Below, in pieces: positions 7,363-15,967 of a stretch of 64,000 bases of DNA. The position numbers were made by a program, and so were the translations under genes. The DNA is from Rhizobium sp. BK376 (GTDB taxonomy: Bacteria > Pseudomonadota > Alphaproteobacteria > Rhizobiales > Rhizobiaceae), in assembly GCF_004341625.1 (NCBI RefSeq), contig NZ_SLZG01000001.1:620001-684000 (forward strand). The letters run 5' to 3'. The notes beneath the pieces are model-generated. The model searched no databases and had not been told where the DNA came from. It was given only the letters and a program-made list of their open reading frames with translations. Each line of letters begins with the position of its first letter. Position 1 is the first letter of the stretch.

Positions 7363-8920
7363 CTACGTCTTCCTTCATGCCGCCATATGTCGTGCGGTCT
7401 TCTGAAAACTCCATTGCATTTCTGAGGCGTGGGGGGAAATCCACAGTCTTGTCCTGGTATCCCTGCTGACGCTCCGCGCCCACGGCGCCCGATCCGTCCA
7501 GTGGGATGAGAATGGTGATCGCCGTCCCTTCGCCGGGGGCACTCGAAATGGTGAAGCTGCCACCGTGCAGCGCCACAAGGCCCTTGACCAGCGACAGGCC
7601 GAGACCCGTGCCCTCGTAACGGCGGGTATATTCGTTCTGGATCTGCACGAAAGGCTGGCCGAGATTGGCGAGCTTGTCGGCCGGGATGCCGATGCCGGTA
7701 TCGCTGACGGTCAGCTTCAGCATGTCGCCTGATGCCGCCGCATCGACGCTGACGACGCCGCCGGCCTCCGTGAACTTAATAGCATTGCCGACGAGGTTGA
7801 TGAGAACCTGCTGGAGGGCGCGCTGGTCGGCCACGACCTCGCCAAGGCCGCGCTGCACGCGGCTGGTCAAGGTCAGGCCCTTTTCCTTGGCCTGCAGGCC
7901 GAGCATGGCCTCGCATGCCCGTATGGAAGCGCCGATCGAGAAGGGCTCGACCAGCAGTTCGTAGCGGCCCGCCTCGATCTTGCTCATGTCGAGCATGGTG
8001 TTGACGACGGAGAGCAGATGCGCGCCTGATTGACGGATCAGCCCGACATATTCGCGCTGGCGGTCGTTTTCGAGCTTGCCGAAATATTCTCCGATCAGAA
8101 TGTCGGAAAAGCCGAGGATGGCGTTCAGCGGCGTGCGCAGTTCGTGGCTGACGGCAGCCAGGAAGCGGGATTTCGCATCATTGGCCGATTCGGCTTCCGA
8201 TGCCTTGCGGGCGGCCTCTTCGCGCAGGTACTGCTCATGGCTGACATCGCGCGATTGCGTGACAATGCTGCGCAACGCGCCGTCAGCATCGCGTCTGGCT
8301 GTCATGTCCACACGAATATGGACGAATTGATCCCTGTCGGCGCCAACGGTGTAGCGCTCCAGGCGCAGGTCGATCGTCAGGGCGTCGCGGCCCTGCCGCA
8401 GTTCATCGATCGCCTGGAGGAAGACGATACGGTCGGAAACATGCACCTGCTCGATGAAGCCGCGACCGCGCGGGCTGCGCATCCAGGCAAGGAATTCGGC
8501 GCGGTCGCGGCCACCTGTTTCGGTGACATTGGCCTGCGGATCGAAAATGAGCACGAGGCCGGCGGCGGCTTCGAGCATCAGCTCTTCCTGCTGTTCAGCG
8601 ACGGCAGGCGCGATACCCGGCAGCGGCTTCTGGCGCGAAAGCGCGATTCCGCCGACGGATGAAAAGAGGAAGGCGGCGCAGACGGTGGCAACGCCGGCGG
8701 GCAGTGCCACGGCAGGGCTCGTGATGAGGGAGAGGCCGGCGGGAACGACGAGCATCGCCGCCGACGACATGAGGGCAAGCCGGCGCAGGATCGCGAGTTC
8801 CCGCTCGCGCACCTCGCCGTTACCACTCGTGCGTGCGAGCCAGCTTCCGCCTGCCCTATCCACGAGGGCAACCGCCCTGCCAACAATGTCACTCAATACG
8901 CGCAAACTAGACTCGCACAA
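7334..8920 (-). CDS. Membrane PAS sensor histidine kinase (PleC/DivJ-like architecture)
   Basis: The 528-residue kinase has two hydrophobic segments (about 48-66 and 70-95), a PAS-like domain (about 112-230), and a HisKA domain with phosphoacceptor His259 in the SHELRTPLN box. The HATPase_c domain (about 355-480) shows N (INLVGNAIKFT), G1 (DTGIGIP) and G2 (GTGLGLSLVKGL) boxes. No receiver domain or neighbouring response regulator is present, so it is an orphan kinase. The likely start is TTG at 8920, since no in-frame ATG is seen upstream; a slightly downstream start cannot be excluded. The gene overlaps the peptidoglycan-binding gene. Confidence 0.9.
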   Translation of the reverse strand: MCESSLRVLSDIVGRAVALVDRAGGSWLARTSGNGEVRERELAILRRLALMSSAAMLVVPAGLSLITSPAVALPAGVATVCAAFLFSSVGGIALSRQKPLPGIAPAVAEQQEELMLEAAAGLVLIFDPQANVTETGGRDRAEFLAWMRSPRGRGFIEQVHVSDRIVFLQAIDELRQGRDALTIDLRLERYTVGADRDQFVHIRVDMTARRDADGALRSIVTQSRDVSHEQYLREEAARKASEAESANDAKSRFLAAVSHELRTPLNAILGFSDILIGEYFGKLENDRQREYVGLIRQSGAHLLSVVNTMLDMSKIEAGRYELLVEPFSIGASIRACEAMLGLQAKEKGLTLTSRVQRGLGEVVADQRALQQVLINLVGNAIKFTEAGGVVSVDAAASGDMLKLTVSDTGIGIPADKLANLGQPFVQIQNEYTRRYEGTGLGLSLVKGLVALHGGSFTISSAPGEGTAITILIPLDGSGAVGAERQQGYQDKTVDFPPRLRNAMEFSEDRTTYGGMKEDVDGHAEAKIA

Positions 8921-9343
8921 ACGCCATTTAACGGGCCGACAATAGGCCTTCGCGGCTTAAAGAAAGGATAAGGTGAGCGGGCGCCAGGGCCGCGAAAAAG
9001 GCCGAAAATCCCATTTTGAGGCAAGGACAAGCGGCTTTGTCTCTTGTGGTTAATGGGGGGTAAGCGACGGATTTATCTTGCATTTCGGCTTTGCGTTAAC
9101 CTTTGTGGCAGTCGCGCTCCGCAATAGTCGCGGCTTTTCAGGCAAGGCCCTGCCCACATGCTTAACAGCAGTCGCTACAATTTGACGAAAATGCGTCTCA
9201 AATGCCGATAATTCGAATTTGAGCCAAATTTGCCGAAAATACGTCCCAGTTTTGAAAAACGATGTCAGCATCTACCGCGTAGGGTTCAATCAACGCCGGA
9301 CAAACCGGTTCGATTCGGCACCAAGACCGAACGATAAGACAGG
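8921..9343. other. Intergenic region between kinase and DUF5330 gene
   Basis: This 420-bp divergent promoter region has no supported gene. It contains several TTAA-type words (for example ggttaatgg near 9050 and cgttaacctttg near 9095) that could serve cell-cycle regulators of the CtrA type, but no perfect TTAA-N7-TTAA site was found by eye. Confidence 0.4.
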
Positions 9344-9847
9344 ATGGGCAACACGATGTGGTTTCTGATCAAGACGGCCTTCTGGTTCTCGCTGGTACTG
9401 GTGCTCCTGCCGGTCTTCAGCTCGCAGAGCACGTCCAGGCTTGAGAGCGATCCCAAGGTGCAGGTTTCCGATGCGGTCTCGGCTGCAACCGGCGCGTTTC
9501 AATATGTGAGTGCCCTCTGCTACGAACGCCCCGACGTCTGCGTGAAGGGTGGGGAGACCCTGACCGCACTTGGCTACCGGGCCCGCGAAGGCGCCCGCGT
9601 TGCCTATGAATTCCTCGATCAGCAGCTCGGTAGCGGCCAGTCCGGCAATAACAAGATCGGCGAGAAGCTCGCAGCCGCCGCCACGTCGCTGAAGATCGAC
9701 CCCGCAACCATCAGCAAGATCGAGCAGGCAGCGGCATCACAGCCGATGCCGGCAAAGCTTGCTCCTTCCGAAACCGCCGATGCCGTCGTGACCGGCACGG
9801 TCTCGCATTCCTTCATTCCGGTGCCGCTGCCGAAGCCCGCCATCTGA
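9344..9847 (+). CDS. DUF5330 domain-containing protein
   Basis: The 167-residue protein starts with one N-terminal membrane helix (WFLIKTAFWFSLVLVLLP) characteristic of the rhizobial DUF5330 family. A soluble domain follows with two Cys (in ALCYERPDVC) that could form a disulfide, and a low-complexity C-terminus ending in a proline-rich FIPVPLPKP tail. The ATG at 9344 or the one at 9356 may be used; the second gives the family's usual MWFLIK start. Function unknown; probably a periplasm-facing anchored protein. It precedes sufE in the same direction, separated by a terminator. Confidence 0.82.
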   Translation: MGNTMWFLIKTAFWFSLVLVLLPVFSSQSTSRLESDPKVQVSDAVSAATGAFQYVSALCYERPDVCVKGGETLTALGYRAREGARVAYEFLDQQLGSGQSGNNKIGEKLAAAATSLKIDPATISKIEQAAASQPMPAKLAPSETADAVVTGTVSHSFIPVPLPKPAI

Positions 9848-9973
9848 CATTTCTTGGATCGCTGCCGGTTCGTTACCTTGGGCGGCATCCGCAAAGCTTC
9901 ATCGGGCCGGCGCAAGTGCCGACCGACCCGATGCGTGACGTGCCTGCCTGTTGACTTTTTCAGCTTGTTGCTG

Positions 9974-10011
9974 CGCCGTGAGGGAGCCCATCCCCCACGG
10001 CGTTCTTTTTT
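9974..10011 (+). terminator. Rho-independent terminator
   Basis: CGCCGTG and CACGGCG arms are separated by a 15-base loop and followed by a T-rich tract (ttctttttt, 10003-10011). It ends transcription of the DUF5330 gene before sufE. Confidence 0.75.
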
Positions 10012-10073
10012 GCATCGGGTTCAAATTCCTTCGGATATGACCTATATGCGGAGCGTAGACAGACAGGACCGGC

Positions 10074-10499
10074 ATGATGGCGACGCTTGAGCAGATCATT
10101 GAAGACTTTTCCTTCCTCGACGATTGGGAAGACCGCTATCGCTATGTGATCGAGCTCGGCAAGGCGCTGCCGCCCCTGCCCGAAGAGAAGCAGACGCTGG
10201 AAAACAAGGTGATGGGCTGCGCCAGCCAGGTCTGGCTTGTGACCCATACATTGGGCAATCCCGATGATCCTGTCATGACTTTCGAGGGTGATTCCGACGC
10301 CCATATCGTCCGCGGCCTCGTCGCCATCGTCCTTGCCACCTATTCCGGCAAGCACGCCTCCGAAATCGCCAAGCTCGACGCGATCGAGGTCTTCGGCAAG
10401 ATCGGGCTGGTCGAGAACCTCTCCACCCAACGCGCCAACGGCCTGCGCTCGATGATCAAGCGCATTCGCGAAGAGGCGATGCTCAGGGCTGCCGCATAG
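10074..10499 (+). CDS. sufE: SufE family cysteine desulfurase sulfur acceptor
   Basis: SufE accepts persulfide sulfur from the SufS cysteine desulfurase and passes it on for Fe-S cluster assembly in the cytosol. The 141-residue protein matches the family length. It shows the N-terminal EDFSFLDDWEDRYRYVIELG segment in part, the conserved acceptor Cys in VMGCASQVW, and the C-terminal ANGLRSMI motif. Either ATG of the tandem pair at 10074 or 10077 may be the start. No suf operon genes are adjacent, which is the normal situation in rhizobia, where a lone sufE lies apart from the sufBCDS cluster. Confidence 0.93.
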   Translation: MMATLEQIIEDFSFLDDWEDRYRYVIELGKALPPLPEEKQTLENKVMGCASQVWLVTHTLGNPDDPVMTFEGDSDAHIVRGLVAIVLATYSGKHASEIAKLDAIEVFGKIGLVENLSTQRANGLRSMIKRIREEAMLRAAA

Positions 10500-10672
10500 G
10501 CCTTCATTGCTATGTGCGCCGGAAGCGGCGCGCTCGTTTCTTGCAAGCTTGCTGTGCTGATCCTATTCTGCCGACGGACCCGGACGCGGGTAGCATCCGT
10601 TTCGTCGGCAACGCGTCCGTATAAATATAAAGATCCGGCAATAACCTCGCGTGGGCTCATGTGGAGATCAAA

Positions 10673-11599
10673 ATGGCGGACACGCGCGAGACCGATTCCA
10701 TCAGAACCCTTCTGAGTTCCAAGCCCCGGCCGGTCGGCTGGGCCGAACGGCGACAGCGTCTCGACGAGGTCGGCGCGATCTGGCCCGTCGCCGACGATAT
10801 CAAGCTTGAACGTGTGGATCTGGGCGGGGTTTCCGCTGAATGGTCGATCGCGCCCGGCAGTGACGCATCCCGCGTCCTGATGTTCTTTCACGGCGGCGGT
10901 TATTGTTCGGGCTCGATCATCAGCCATCGGCGCCTGGTGACGGAGGCCGGGCGGGCGGCGGGAGTTCGAACTTTGGCTGTCGGCTACCGCCTGGCACCCG
11001 AGAACCCGTTTCCCGCAGCGCTCGACGATGCGACGGCTGCCTGGCGCTTCCTGCGCGAGAGCGGCATTGCGGGCGAAAGCATTGCCGTGGGCGGAGACAG
11101 CGCCGGCGGCGGACTTACCGTCGCGCTGATCAGCCGGCTGCGCGATGCGGGCGAAGCGTTTCCCGCTTGCGGCTGGCTGATATCGCCCTGGACCGACCTG
11201 ACGATGTCGGGCGAGACGCTCGCCACGAAGGACGCGGTCGATCCGCTCATTCATAAAGCCTATCTCCACGAGCTTGCCGACGCATACCTGCCGGCTTCGA
11301 CCGATCGCAGGGACCCGCGCGTTTCGCCGCTCTATGGTGAGCTGAAGGGTCTGCCGCCGCTCCTCATCCAGGTGGGCTCGGCCGAAACGCTGCTTGCGGA
11401 CGCGACACGGTTCACAGCCGCTGCCGGCGAGGCCGACGTGCCTGTCACGCTGGAAATCTGGCCGCAGATGATACACGCCTGGCCGCTTTGGAACGCCAGG
11501 CTGGAAGCCGGACGCCAGGCCTTGGCATCCGCCGGACGATTCCTGAGCGCCCATCTTGGACCGACGGACGATCGACCATCGTCTGAGGCGACAGGTTGA
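10673..11599 (+). CDS. Alpha/beta hydrolase, HSL (type IV) esterase family
   Basis: The 308-residue enzyme carries the hormone-sensitive-lipase signature: oxyanion motif HGGG (residues 73-76) and nucleophile elbow GDSAGG with Ser143. The acid and base of the triad are probably the Asp in SAETLLAD and the His in MIHAWPLW near the C-terminus. Such enzymes hydrolyse short-chain esters or lactones in the cytosol; the natural substrate is unknown. The ATG at 10673 is preferred because ggag lies eight bases upstream. It is a single-gene unit convergent with the methyltransferase. Confidence 0.9.
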   Translation: MADTRETDSIRTLLSSKPRPVGWAERRQRLDEVGAIWPVADDIKLERVDLGGVSAEWSIAPGSDASRVLMFFHGGGYCSGSIISHRRLVTEAGRAAGVRTLAVGYRLAPENPFPAALDDATAAWRFLRESGIAGESIAVGGDSAGGGLTVALISRLRDAGEAFPACGWLISPWTDLTMSGETLATKDAVDPLIHKAYLHELADAYLPASTDRRDPRVSPLYGELKGLPPLLIQVGSAETLLADATRFTAAAGEADVPVTLEIWPQMIHAWPLWNARLEAGRQALASAGRFLSAHLGPTDDRPSSEATG

Positions 11600-11621
11600 G
11601 AAAGAAATGGCCGATCCGCGT

Positions 11622-12242
11622 TTATCTGACCGGATCGAACCGGCTGACCTCGAGGCCGTTGCCGACAGGCAGGAGGACGCTCGAAATGCCCGGCTTCGCG
11701 CGAACGGCGACGCCATACTGCTTCACATAGTCATCTCCGGGCCAGATCATGTTGTCGGCGACGATGATCGCGCCCGGATTGAGCTTGGGATAGAAACCCT
11801 CCAGGCATGGCAGATAGAGATCTTTCCAGAGATCCACGAGCACGAAGTCGATGCCATGCGACAACTCGGCGATCATCTTGACAGCATCGCCCACCCTGAA
11901 GTCGATGTGCTTCGCCAAGCCCGCCCTCACTGCCATATCGCGGGCGTAGGCAGATTTATAGTCGTGCAGTTCCATGGTGATCAGCCGGCCTGAAGAGGCG
12001 CGCGCCGCCTCCGCCAGCCAGATGCCGGAATAGCCGAAGGAGGTGCCGAGCTCGAGAATGGTCGGCTTACCCAGGCTTTTTGCAAGGATATTGATGAACT
12101 GACCGGTCTCGGGACCAACAGCGCGCATGCGCCTGTCCTGTCCGCCATCGCGACCGCCGGGAGGGACTTCGGTTGAGCGGCTCTCCTCTTCCACGATCAT
12201 CTCGTGATAAACGTCGAGCACGGCCTTGATCTGATCGTCCAT
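11622..12242 (-). CDS. Class I SAM-dependent O-methyltransferase-like protein
   Basis: The 206-residue protein has an SAM-binding Rossmann core: motif I LELGTSFGYSGIWLAEA (about 68-84), an acidic end of beta-2 in LITMELHD, GDAVKMI, and the post-motif FVLVDLWKD strand with VADNMIWPG. This layout matches the methyltransferase_24/caffeoyl-CoA O-methyltransferase-like group, in which the WKD and DN residues bind a metal and the substrate. gaggaagcc precedes the ATG at 12242. The substrate cannot be deduced. Confidence 0.85.
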   Translation of the reverse strand: MDDQIKAVLDVYHEMIVEEESRSTEVPPGGRDGGQDRRMRAVGPETGQFINILAKSLGKPTILELGTSFGYSGIWLAEAARASSGRLITMELHDYKSAYARDMAVRAGLAKHIDFRVGDAVKMIAELSHGIDFVLVDLWKDLYLPCLEGFYPKLNPGAIIVADNMIWPGDDYVKQYGVAVRAKPGISSVLLPVGNGLEVSRFDPVR

Positions 12243-12368
12243 GGCTTCCTCTTGAGATCTCTGGCGACATCTGGCCCGAGCCGGAGCGACGGGGAGAACT
12301 GTCTCTCTGGGAGCTATATAGGCACCTTTCGCCGACGGCATCCCTCCAAAGCAAGGAAATGCCGTCTG

Positions 12369-13181
12369 CTAAAGCTCAGGCCGATAGTCATCCGTACCCC
12401 AATGCTGCATCTGATGCGTCCGCCGCGGCGGCGGGGCATAGTGCCGGGACAGGGCCATCAGCGCGGTGCGGAGCATCAGCTTTGCCGAGCGGGCTGGCCA
12501 TTGGCGCTCGCGTTCCACCGTCTCCAGTCCCTTCATGAAGCAGCAGACATCAAGGGCGACGCCTGACAGTTCCGGCCCCATGGCTTCGATCGCACGGTTG
12601 ACGGCAAGCCGCGAGGCAACAGCGCTGTCGGCGAGATCCGCCATGCCGCCGCGTCCGCGCTTGCCATGCGATGAGAGACGCGGCTCCCAGGAGGCCGTGA
12701 CTCTCGGCTGAAGCTGGGCGCGGGTAAAATCACTTGCCAGATGCTCGCCTGCCGCAATCGCCTCCGCCGGCAGAAAAGGCGATCCGTCGCGATCCCTGAG
12801 GCGGGAGAGCGGGCCGAGCGGCGATTCGGACAGATTGACCCGCACCTTCTGCCGCCCGCCGTCGATGTCGATCGTCCCGCTTTCGATCTCGCCATGCTGG
12901 GCAAGGAAAGCCTCCTCCTTGTCAGCGGCTGCGCGCCGCAGGAAGGCGCGTGCATCCTTCGTGAGCTTCAACTGGGTTCCCCTGCGGGAGATGAGGCCGA
13001 GAGCTGCGGCGCGCTCGACGACCTGGGGCCGAAACACCTGGCTGCGGCCCTCGGCGGTTTCGATATCGACATTCCCGTCATTCCGCATGCCGACGACGGC
13101 ATCGCTGCTGCCCAGCAGTTTCAGCAGGCGTAGCAGTTCTTTCCTTTCGCTTGCCACTGCTGCCTCATTCATGCGCTGCAC
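12369..13181 (-). CDS. DUF6456 domain-containing protein
   Basis: The 270-residue basic, cytoplasmic protein ends in the DUF6456 domain (about 120-255), with the conserved ALDVCCFMKGLETVERERQ region in part and WPARSAKLML. Its N-terminal third resembles a winged-helix fold (RLLKLLGSSDAV and VVERAAALGLISRR, then LKLTKDARAFLRRA), so DNA binding is plausible. Its start lies inside the 3' end of the DnaA-like gene (17-base overlap), indicating translational coupling. The pair probably acts in one pathway; its nature is unknown. Confidence 0.85.
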   Translation of the reverse strand: MQRMNEAAVASERKELLRLLKLLGSSDAVVGMRNDGNVDIETAEGRSQVFRPQVVERAAALGLISRRGTQLKLTKDARAFLRRAAADKEEAFLAQHGEIESGTIDIDGGRQKVRVNLSESPLGPLSRLRDRDGSPFLPAEAIAAGEHLASDFTRAQLQPRVTASWEPRLSSHGKRGRGGMADLADSAVASRLAVNRAIEAMGPELSGVALDVCCFMKGLETVERERQWPARSAKLMLRTALMALSRHYAPPPRRTHQMQHWGTDDYRPEL

Positions 13182-13623
13182 TCCCCGAAGTGCTGAAAAC
13201 GGACGTTACGATGCGCTCCACAGCGGCGACGAAATCGTCGAAGGCAGGATCGTCGCGACGGTCTTCCACCACATGGCAGGCATGGCCGACCGTGGTGCGA
13301 TCCCGGCCGAAGGCAAGGCCGATCTCGTGAAGCGGGATCTGCAGGGCGACGTGGCAGACATACATGGCGATCTGGCGCACATGGCAGAGCGTGCGGCGGC
13401 GATCGCGCCGCAATTGCACGCGCGCGCCGACAAGGGCGACCATCTCGCTTGTCATGTGGCCGACGATTCGGCAGATGCTGCGCACCGGGAGGGACGAAGG
13501 ACGCGGGATCACCGCGGCCTCATCACTCAAGAGCGCCTCGTCGCTCGGGGTCGCAAAGGACGAAAGGACGGGCGGCGCCTTGGGCGACCCGGCCTTGCCG
13601 ACCGGGTTTTTATTGAGGGTCAT
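13165..13623 (-). CDS. DnaA domain IV-like DNA-binding protein
   Basis: The 152-residue protein contains only the C-terminal DNA-binding domain of DnaA-type initiators (about residues 45-145). The helix-turn-helix region IPLHEIGLAFGRDRTTVGHA mirrors the DnaA signature in which RDHTTV-H-A contacts the DnaA box. AAA+ motifs are absent, so it cannot initiate replication on its own. The upstream aggag and the N-terminal MTLNKN support this start. The gene overlaps the DUF6456 gene. It probably acts as a regulator or DnaA-box competitor; that role is inference. Confidence 0.85.
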   Translation of the reverse strand: MTLNKNPVGKAGSPKAPPVLSSFATPSDEALLSDEAAVIPRPSSLPVRSICRIVGHMTSEMVALVGARVQLRRDRRRTLCHVRQIAMYVCHVALQIPLHEIGLAFGRDRTTVGHACHVVEDRRDDPAFDDFVAAVERIVTSVFSTSGSAAHE

Positions 13624-13796
13624 ATCAACTACTCCTACGAAATAGGAATTAATTCATACACCCTAGAGCATGAATGGGGACGAGCGGAACAAGCCAACCA
13701 CAACTTAACATTGTTTTCTTTGGTATTTTCCGCATATCATGGAAAAAATATGGGATTATTTTCCTCTTTCAGTTCCCTTGAGGCCGGCACCGACAA

Positions 13797-13828
13797 ACAA
13801 AAAACCGGGCACGAAGGCCCGGTTTTAA
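13797..13828 (-). terminator. Rho-independent terminator of mucR
   Basis: AAAACCGGGC and GCCCGGTTTT arms surround a six-base loop; on the minus strand the stem is followed by a T-run. It sits 25 bases after the mucR stop codon and is symmetric enough to work in both directions. Confidence 0.8.
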
Positions 13829-13852
13829 GACATTCTGAATGCGATGCGCTAA

Positions 13853-14284
13853 TTAGCGGCCGCCGCGCTTGCGACGCTGGCCGAGGCCCATCTCCTTGGC
13901 GAGGCGCGAACGGGCTTCCGCATAGGCGGGCGCGACCATCGGATAGTCGGCCGGCAGATCCCATTTCTCACGGTATTCCTCGGGCGAGAGGGTGTGGTGT
14001 GTCATAAGGTGACGCTTCAAGGACTTGAAGCTGCCGCCGCATTCCAGGCAGGTGATCTGGTCGTCCTGAACGGATTTGCGAACCGAGACGGCAGGCTTCT
14101 GCTTTTCAATCACGGTGACTGCAGGGGCCGGCGTGGACGTATTGCTCAATGCGGAATGCACGTCGGAAATCAGATTCGGAAGGTCGCTTACCGGAACCAC
14201 ATGGTTGCTGACGTAGGCGGCGACGATGTCCGCGGTCAGTTCAACGAGTAAATCCGGCCCGTTGCCAAGAGCCACATCTGTCAT
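13853..14284 (-). CDS. mucR: MucR/Ros family zinc-finger transcriptional regulator
   Basis: MucR/Ros proteins are global regulators of exopolysaccharide, motility, symbiosis or virulence genes in rhizobia and repress their own genes. The 143-residue product has the family's N-terminal oligomerisation region ([18 protein letters not shown], residues 15-45) and the prokaryotic Cys2His2 zinc finger with C79, C82, H92 and H96 or H97 in CLECGG...KRHLMTHH. The C-terminal EYREKWDLP and basic tail complete the DNA-binding domain. It lies alone with a long leader and a strong terminator. Rhizobia often hold several paralogues (mucR, rosR), so the exact name is uncertain. Confidence 0.92.
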   Translation of the reverse strand: MTDVALGNGPDLLVELTADIVAAYVSNHVVPVSDLPNLISDVHSALSNTSTPAPAVTVIEKQKPAVSVRKSVQDDQITCLECGGSFKSLKRHLMTHHTLSPEEYREKWDLPADYPMVAPAYAEARSRLAKEMGLGQRRKRGGR

Positions 14285-14754
14285 AGTTTTCTCCTGTTCA
14301 TATGCTTGCCCAGGCAGACCTTCCCTTCAAAAGGTCTGCCTAAATTCGTAGCGTTTTCCAGCAAAGAGAAGAGAAATTCACAGCCATTCTGGAACCCAGA
14401 TGAAATCCACCCCTAGACTTCAAGCAGTGAAACCTACTTCCATACCGTCCGATGAGAGAATCAGCAGAAGCGGCATTGCGCCGCTCTCCTGCTCCGGAAC
14501 AAAGCCTCAGACCTTGCTATTGTTTCAAGAAACATCCAAGCATCTGGTACTTAATGCCGGCCTGTAATAACTCAACATCAGAACTCTACTTGAATCTGAA
14601 TTAGCATTCTTTCTGCAAATGTCCAATTATTATTTCTACCAGTTCTTGGCAAAATTTCTCACATATTAAGATCTCATAATTAAGATCGCAAATTTGCATT
14701 CCCTTTACAGACAATGAAATCGTTGCGAATGCTCAGTTTCGCAAAGCATAAGTT
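14285..14754. other. Long mucR leader / intergenic region
   Basis: These 470 bp between mrpG and mucR contain no supported gene. They are AT-rich, especially 14570-14720, as expected for MucR-type autoregulated promoters that bind AT-rich minor grooves. A large part may be the 5' untranslated leader of mucR. Confidence 0.5.
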
Positions 14755-15087
14755 TTATTTTTCGTTCAGATCATCGCGCACGGATTGTGACGACAAAGAA
14801 TAGCCTGCCTTATAGGCAGATCTGGCTAAAAGATGGGCTGAAAGCGGCGCGGTCAAGATAAAAAATAGAATACCTGTCATGGCCCGAACGAAGATCGGCA
14901 AGCCTTCAGCCGCGATCCCCACCGCGAGCAGCAGCAATCCCGAACCGACCGTGCCGGCCTTCGAGGCTGCGTGCATGCGGCTGTAGATATCAGGCAGACG
15001 AACGATGCCGATCGCGGCGATCAGGCAAAAGAGCGAGCCGGCGAGCAGCAGCGCAGACACTACGAATGCCAGAACGATCTCCATCAT
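14755..15087 (-). CDS. mrpG: Monovalent cation/H+ antiporter subunit G
   Basis: The last gene of the mrp (pha/mnh) operon encodes a 110-residue protein with three membrane helices (about 4-26, 40-60 and 62-85). The MrpG/PhaG family segment [21 protein letters not shown] follows the first helix. As part of the Mrp complex it supports Na+ or K+ efflux driven by proton uptake in the inner membrane, giving alkali and salt tolerance. Its ATG overlaps the end of mrpF by four bases. Confidence 0.93.
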   Translation of the reverse strand: MMEIVLAFVVSALLLAGSLFCLIAAIGIVRLPDIYSRMHAASKAGTVGSGLLLLAVGIAAEGLPIFVRAMTGILFFILTAPLSAHLLARSAYKAGYSLSSQSVRDDLNEK

Positions 15088-15497
15088 GCCTTTCCCTTGT
15101 TACCTTGGCCTCTGCCGCCTTGGCCCCTGCGATTCGCGACCTTGCGCATATTCCTGGCTTTTCCCTGTCCTTTTCCGACCTTCTGCGTAACCGTTTTTTC
15201 TCCGTGACCCCTGCCCGATTGCGGCGCCTGTGCCAGAATGAAGCGTGCAAAAGCGACGGTTGCAAGAAAGCCCACCAGTCCGAGCGCGATGGCGATATCG
15301 ATATAAAGCGCAAACCCCGTCTTGACGGCGATGACAGCGATGAAGCCGATGGCGACGGCGACAAGCATATCGAGGCCGAGTACGCGATCGGGCAATGTCG
15401 GCCCGGAAACCACGCGAAAGATCGTGACCAGGAAGGCGAGCCCGAGGATTGCCAGCGAGAGCGTTGCCGCAATGGAGATTATGCCTGAAGGCGTCAT
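15084..15497 (-). CDS. mrpF: Monovalent cation/H+ antiporter subunit F, with basic C-terminal tail
   Basis: This 137-residue MrpF/PhaF has three membrane helices and the family signature [17 protein letters not shown] followed by [21 protein letters not shown] in part. Typical MrpF proteins are about 90-120 residues. Here the last 45 or so residues form a Lys/Arg/Gly/Gln-rich tail ([23 protein letters not shown]), probably cytoplasmic and disordered. The start overlaps the mrpE stop in ATGA fashion. Confidence 0.92.
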   Translation of the reverse strand: MTPSGIISIAATLSLAILGLAFLVTIFRVVSGPTLPDRVLGLDMLVAVAIGFIAVIAVKTGFALYIDIAIALGLVGFLATVAFARFILAQAPQSGRGHGEKTVTQKVGKGQGKARNMRKVANRRGQGGRGQGNKGKA

Positions 15498-15967
15498 TGG
15501 AATGCCTCCCGTATCTTCCGTTCGAATCCCTCCGCGATCGACCGTTTCAACCCGTCGGGATCGGAGCAGTCTAGCGCATGCACATAAAGCGTCCTTCGAT
15601 CGTCCGATACGTCAACCGACAGCGTGCCCGGCGTTAGCGTGATGAGGTTTGCGAGCAGCGTGATCTCGAAATCGCTGTCGACTGTGAGTGGGAAGGCGAA
15701 GATGCCCGGCTTCACCATCATGTTCGGCCGCGTGACCGTCATCGCCACGGCCCAGGCCGATTTCAGAAGCTCGCGCAGGAAAAGAATGGCGAGCGACAGG
15801 ATGCGCCACATGCGTCGCAAGCCCAGTCGGCCGCCATAGGGAACTCCGACAATCGCGAGTACCGCCGCCGAAAGGACGAAGCCAAGCAGGAGATTGGGAA
15901 CGGAGGCGCTGCCTGTCATGGCGGCCCAGACGATTGCCAGCAAAAGGCTGAGGGTCAACGAAATCAT
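15494..15967 (-). CDS. mrpE: Monovalent cation/H+ antiporter subunit E
   Basis: The 157-residue MrpE/PhaE protein has two or three N-terminal membrane segments (residues 1-45 and about 58-78) and the conserved soluble C-terminal domain. The family hallmark [20 protein letters not shown] (in part) is followed by LYVHALDC. I chose the ATG at 15967, which overlaps the mrpD stop as ATGA and gives the normal family length; a longer frame runs upstream but only by overlapping mrpD. Confidence 0.93.
   Translation of the reverse strand: MISLTLSLLLAIVWAAMTGSASVPNLLLGFVLSAAVLAIVGVPYGGRLGLRRMWRILSLAILFLRELLKSAWAVAMTVTRPNMMVKPGIFAFPLTVDSDFEITLLANLITLTPGTLSVDVSDDRRTLYVHALDCSDPDGLKRSIAEGFERKIREAFQ

Noticed and set aside
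9050..9271. 73-codon minus-strand frame in the intergenic region before DUF5330
   Set aside because: No ribosome binding site, no family resemblance, and AT-rich promoter-like DNA.
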